Source of the DNA: Saururus chinensis
Lineage: Eukaryota > Streptophyta > Magnoliopsida > Piperales > Saururaceae
Length of the DNA: 64,000 nucleotides
Reading direction: 5' to 3'
Assembly: GCA_035235625.1 (NCBI GenBank)
Contig: CP141147.1
Location: forward strand, 14,559,001 to 14,623,000
Part shown: one piece after another, positions 60,491 through 64,000 of the stretch
Layout: each line of letters starts with the position of its first letter
How positions within the stretch are numbered: position 1 is the first letter of the stretch
Made by a program: the position numbers and the translations under genes
Notes under the pieces: model-generated
What the model was told of the DNA's origin: nothing
What the model saw: only the letters and a program-made list of their open reading frames with translations
Databases searched by the model: none

Positions 60491-62057
60491 CATATGCTCA
60501 GAATCAGGCACACATATCCTAATTATTTGGTTTAGATAATATTTAAATAAATAAGGATCGCCCTAAAGGAAGTGTTTTACTTATGTGAAAGTTTTGTTTC
60601 TATTCTATTGAGTCCAATGATTGGGAGCTTTACCTATTGCTAGATAGTTTGCAATGTCGGCATATCATGGAATATGAGAAGTGTTGAATAGTTGTTCATC
60701 AGGAAAAGAGTCCTTGATTAGCGGTGGTTCCAGGTAATCAAAAAAGTCTAATCTAGACAAGCGATAAAAACCACATTCTCTACTCCTTTATTGTCTTTGA
60801 TGGTAAGAACAAATTCTTAGAGTAGGAGGATGCACCTAAGCAATCTGGGCTTTGCATCTTTCACACTTAGAAGGTATTTGAGAGTTGCATGGTCAACAAA
60901 ATAATAATTTGGGAAACAATCAAATATGATCAAAGTTTGTCAAGTGCAAATACTATGGTAAGAAATTTTGTCATTACTTTTTTCATCTTTCTGTTGCCCA
61001 AGAATAACCCCAACAACATAATTGCTAGCATCATAAATAATTTCAAAGGGCAAACTCCAATTAGGCGGTTGCATTATAGGAGTAGAAATGAGCATATTCT
61101 TTATCTTTATAAAGGCTTGTTCACATGCTTCACTCCATTCAAAGGAGTTGTCATTTGATAGAAGGTTGCATAATGGTTTAGATATAACATTAAAATATTT
61201 AATAAACATTCTATAAAATCCTTCATGCCCCAAAAAAGATCTAACATCTTTAATTGTTTTTTGACTAGGCAAATTGGCAATCAATTTAATTTTTCCTTGT
61301 CCACTTAAATGTCTTGCATAGAAACAATATGACTAAGTACAACTCCCTTTGTCACCATAAAATGACATTTTTCCCAATTTAAAACAAGGTTTTTCTCCTC
61401 ACATCTAACCAAATTTTTTTCCAAAATTTTAAGACAAACATCAAAAGAATCTCCAAATACAGAAAAATTGTCTATAAAAACTTCAAGAAAACTCTCCACC
61501 ATGTCACTAAATATACTCATTATGCATCTTTGAAACGTGGCAGGAGCATTACACAATCCAAATGGCATCCTTTGATAAGCAAATGTACCAAACGGAAATG
61601 TAAAAGTTGTCTTTTCTTGATCCTTAAGTGCAATCTCAATTTGGTTATACCTAGAATAACCATCAAGGGAACAATAAAATTGATGACCAACCACCTTTTC
61701 TAAGATTTTATCCATGAATGGTAAGGGGAAATGGTCCTTCCTAGCTACAGAGTTGGGTTTCCTGTAGTCAAAGCACATGCGCCAACTGGTGTTGACTCTA
61801 GTTGGGATTAACTCATATTTTTTATTTTGTATTGCAGTTGCACTGGATTTCTTAGGCACCACTTGGGTACGACTTATCCACTAACTATCAGAAATGGAGT
61901 ATATGATCCCTACATCTAACAATTTTAGGGCCTTTGCAGTCATAACCTCTTTTATGTTAGGGTTCAACCTACATTACATTTCTCTAGAGGGTTTGGTATT
62001 ATCTTCTAAGAAGATCCTATGAGTGTAAACTAAGGGACTAATTCCTTTAATATCTAC
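60491..62057 (-). pseudogene. Athila-like reverse transcriptase and RNase H, broken
   Basis: The minus strand begins in VDIKGISPLVYTHR near 62050 and carries the family's RT blocks. These are VPKKS (61862), DYRKPN, FYCSLDGYSRYNQIEIAL, PFGLCNAPATFQRCIMSIFS near 61560, FIDNFSVFGDSFD near 61465, and NLVLNWEKCHFMV near 61370. The catalytic box reads FIDN where relatives have xxDD. A frameshift near 61285 leads into RSFLGHEGFYRMF (about 61240) and the RNase H start YDASNYVVGVILGQ (about 61030). Stops occur near 61973, 61880 and 61304. The reading ends near 60500 with RICVPDSEHM, where the nested LTR begins. Confidence 0.9.
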
Positions 62058-62891
62058 TTAGTCCGGACTTGCTATGTTGTGTTTTGATTCTGAATTTTGA
62101 TTTATCTGCTTTTGACGTAAGCATCAGATTATGTTTAGAGTGTTTTATTCGATCATAAGTCATTGGATTATGTTGTGATGATTTTATCCAATCTTAATTA
62201 TCGGATTCGGTTTAAAGTATTTTATCCGATTACTAGCTATCGGATTTTCATTGTGAAGATTTCCTTTGATATTTAAATTATTGGAATTATATTTGTGATT
62301 TGTATCTGATTAATGACCAAATTTTGTTGTATTAAAAATGGTTTGGGCTAATTGCGACGACGCAATTCAATTAAGGGGGGAAGAAAGTAACTACTCATTT
62401 TCCGATTATGTCTAACCCGAGGTATTAGGACTAATTGGATAATTTTTAGATAATTTTTATAATTTTTTATAGGTTGAAACCTCCATATATGTGTAGAGCT
62501 CGAAGAAACGAGCATAACAAATCAAAGAACGTGTGAAATAGAGGTCGAGACTGAAAGTTACGACTTCAGGAAGCATGCAATATAGGCGAGACCCACTTAA
62601 AAAGGGTGTGATATACATCTTTAAGTGGTCTAGTATCGAAGCGCTCTTCGATATGAGTCCAACGGTACTAAGAATGCACGAATTTGACTCCGGGGTAGAA
62701 AGATACGCGCATTTAAAGATAAATATTGAAAAAAAGGTGCTGCATGGGACGGAAGCGCGCATGCGTTACGTGCAAGCGACGCACAATTGCAGTGCGCATT
62801 ACACACAGGCACTAGGCCACGCACATGGTGCATAAACAGTGGGTACCACTGTTTCTGGCCACACCGCGGTTTAAAAGTGGTGGCTCAGAGC

Positions 62892-62899
62892 TATAAATA
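62892..62899 (+). promoter_or_regulatory. TATA box of the LTR promoter
   Basis: TATAAATA in the context GAGCTATAAATACCCC, about 45 bp upstream of the duplicated leader-like block. Confidence 0.6.
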
Positions 62900-62936
62900 C
62901 CCCATTTTCAGTCATTTTACACCATAAACTTCATTT

Positions 62937-63294
62937 TCTCCGTTTCTAAGCATTCTGAGTCCAATTTAGCCCATTCAAGAGGCATTCTTAACTAAATCGT
63001 GTGCTCTATGCAATGGATGGGTCCTTTCTTTGAGTTGGAGATCGTATTAGGAGGAACAATCCCGAGACAAGAAGAGATTATGCACGTCATCCTCGAGCAC
63101 CAGAGAACTTCTCTTTCTCTTTTTTAGATCATTTTGACTCTGATTTAACTCATTTAAGAGGCATTCTTAAGTGAATCGAGTGTGTTCTATGCAATGAAGG
63201 GGTCCGTTCTTTGAGTTGGTGACTGTAGGAGGAGTAAATGCCCCGAGACAAGAAGAGACCCTGCCCATCGTCCTCAAGCACAGGAGAAAGAAAA
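62937..63294 (+). repeat. 179-bp tandem duplication downstream of the LTR TATA box
   Basis: Units at about 62937-63115 and 63116-63294 share AAGAGGCATTCTTAA, TCTATGCAATG, TTCTTTGAGTTGG and CGAGACAAGAAGAGA. Confidence 0.85.
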
Positions 63295-63794
63295 AGGGGC
63301 CAAGAACAAGATGGGGTTCTATCGGCAGTTGTCGGGCCACAACGAGAGAAGTGATCCAGAGTAGGGGAGGTTCCGTCGTCCACCGAAGAGCCACCCAGTA
63401 AGAGAGACATCCCTAAGCTAAGGGGAGGCTCCGCCCATAGTTCATATGCACGGAAGGAAAAAAATGTCTCTGAAAGGAGGATGTTCTGTCCGTCACCTCC
63501 GAGCAAGAAAAGTAAGGAGCATATCCAGGTGAAGGGATACTACATCCACCTATTTTGAAGGTGATTCTGCCCTCCATCTTCAGACCTGAAAGGAGGACGC
63601 TCTGAAGAAGCGAATAGCTCTAAACACCGCCACTTTCGGTGTCTCCTATGAGTATGTATTTTTGACCTTCTGTTTTAATACTGGTTTAAGAATATGTATG
63701 CATCCTAAGTAGTTAACTTAGGATGTTAAATGACTTATATGCATGAACATTTTAATTAGTGATAATAATATACTGATTAAGATGCATGATTTAC

Positions 63795-63844
63795 TCTGAT
63801 CTAATGTATGCTGAGATGTTCTGATCTAATGTATTCTGAGATGT
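63795..63844 (+). repeat. 25-bp direct repeat, two units
   Basis: TCTGATCTAATGTAT followed by G/T and CTGAGATGT, twice in tandem with a single mismatch. Confidence 0.85.
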
Positions 63845-64000
63845 TCTGTTTTGAATTGCTTTGTTATGCTTTATTCGATATGTTTTGAGATGTCCTGTAA
63901 TGCTTCGATCCGTTATATTACGATATGTTGTGATATGTTTATATATGCATAGTGACGATATGTGCTGATATGACTTGATATGTTCGGTCTTGCTCTGGGG

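Larger units (their letters stand above)
62058..64000 (+). mobile_element. Part of another large LTR, running off the window
   Basis: From about 62058 the Athila reading stops. Sequence with LTR character follows: a TATAAATA box at 62892-62899, a duplicated leader-like block at 62937-63294, then AT-rich sequence with TGATATG-type short repeats to the end. Neither LTR boundary is visible, so the family is not assigned. Confidence 0.5.

Noticed and set aside
57237..60495. 57242-60490 as a classical solo LTR with target duplication
   Set aside because: The flanking 5-mers do not match and a polypurine tract with a pol tail precedes it, so it is the 3' LTR of a truncated element.
1..64000. Search for CRISPR arrays, tRNA and rRNA genes, operons and bacterial-type systems
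   Set aside because: No regularly spaced repeats with unique spacers, no cloverleaf or rRNA segments were recognised, and the gene structure is plainly eukaryotic.

Overview
The window is nuclear DNA of a flowering plant. Two intron-rich genes sit in a dense, multiply nested landscape of LTR retrotransposons, solo LTRs, DNA transposons and MITEs. The plant identity rests on the two proteins, whose closest remembered relatives are plant forms, on GT-AG introns, and on element types found in plants (Athila-like and other Ty3/gypsy elements, Tourist-type MITEs, plant-style MULE remnants). The species cannot be named. The very GC-rich first exon of the second gene would suit a monocot or magnoliid, but that is only a hint.

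Gene 1 (782-19331, + strand) is a complete dymeclin gene of 18 exons. All splice phases close on a 720-residue protein. Its introns carry a rearranged Ty3/gypsy element (4001-6179, intron 2), a solo LTR with a perfect target-site duplication (10593-10929, intron 5), a LINE-like tail (intron 7), a Tourist-like element (16418-16984, intron 16) and a 0.5-kb GA tract (intron 17). Gene 2 (46954 down to 39206, - strand) is a complete six-exon zinc-independent quinone oxidoreductase-like MDR gene of 346 residues. Its introns hold a foldback MITE, a 0.9-kb TIR element, a G-run, a LINE fragment and short tandem duplications. The two genes converge on a transposon-filled interval and show no sign of working together.

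19332-39205 between the genes: large LTRs of two families (about 20150-23426 and 23427-26105), a hairpin element (26126-26290), an Athila-type LTR (26611-27970), one copy of a small foldback MITE, and an 8.1-kb DNA element (29366-37466) with MULE-like coding remnants, split by a 4.8-kb solo LTR (30328-35138). A second copy of the MITE lies at 38149-38283.

47000-64000 is almost wholly retrotransposon: a large LTR interrupted by a solo LTR of its own family with perfect 5-bp TSDs (48905-52591), then a minus-strand Athila-like element (LTR about 54070-55129, integrase 56370-57155, RT/RNase H 60491-62057), itself interrupted by a plus-strand gypsy tail, polypurine tract and 3.2-kb LTR (57156-60490). 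The right edge is part of another LTR with a TATA box and a 179-bp internal duplication. I found no tRNA, rRNA or CRISPR, and no new multi-gene system. The notable content is the layered insertion history and several foldback families.
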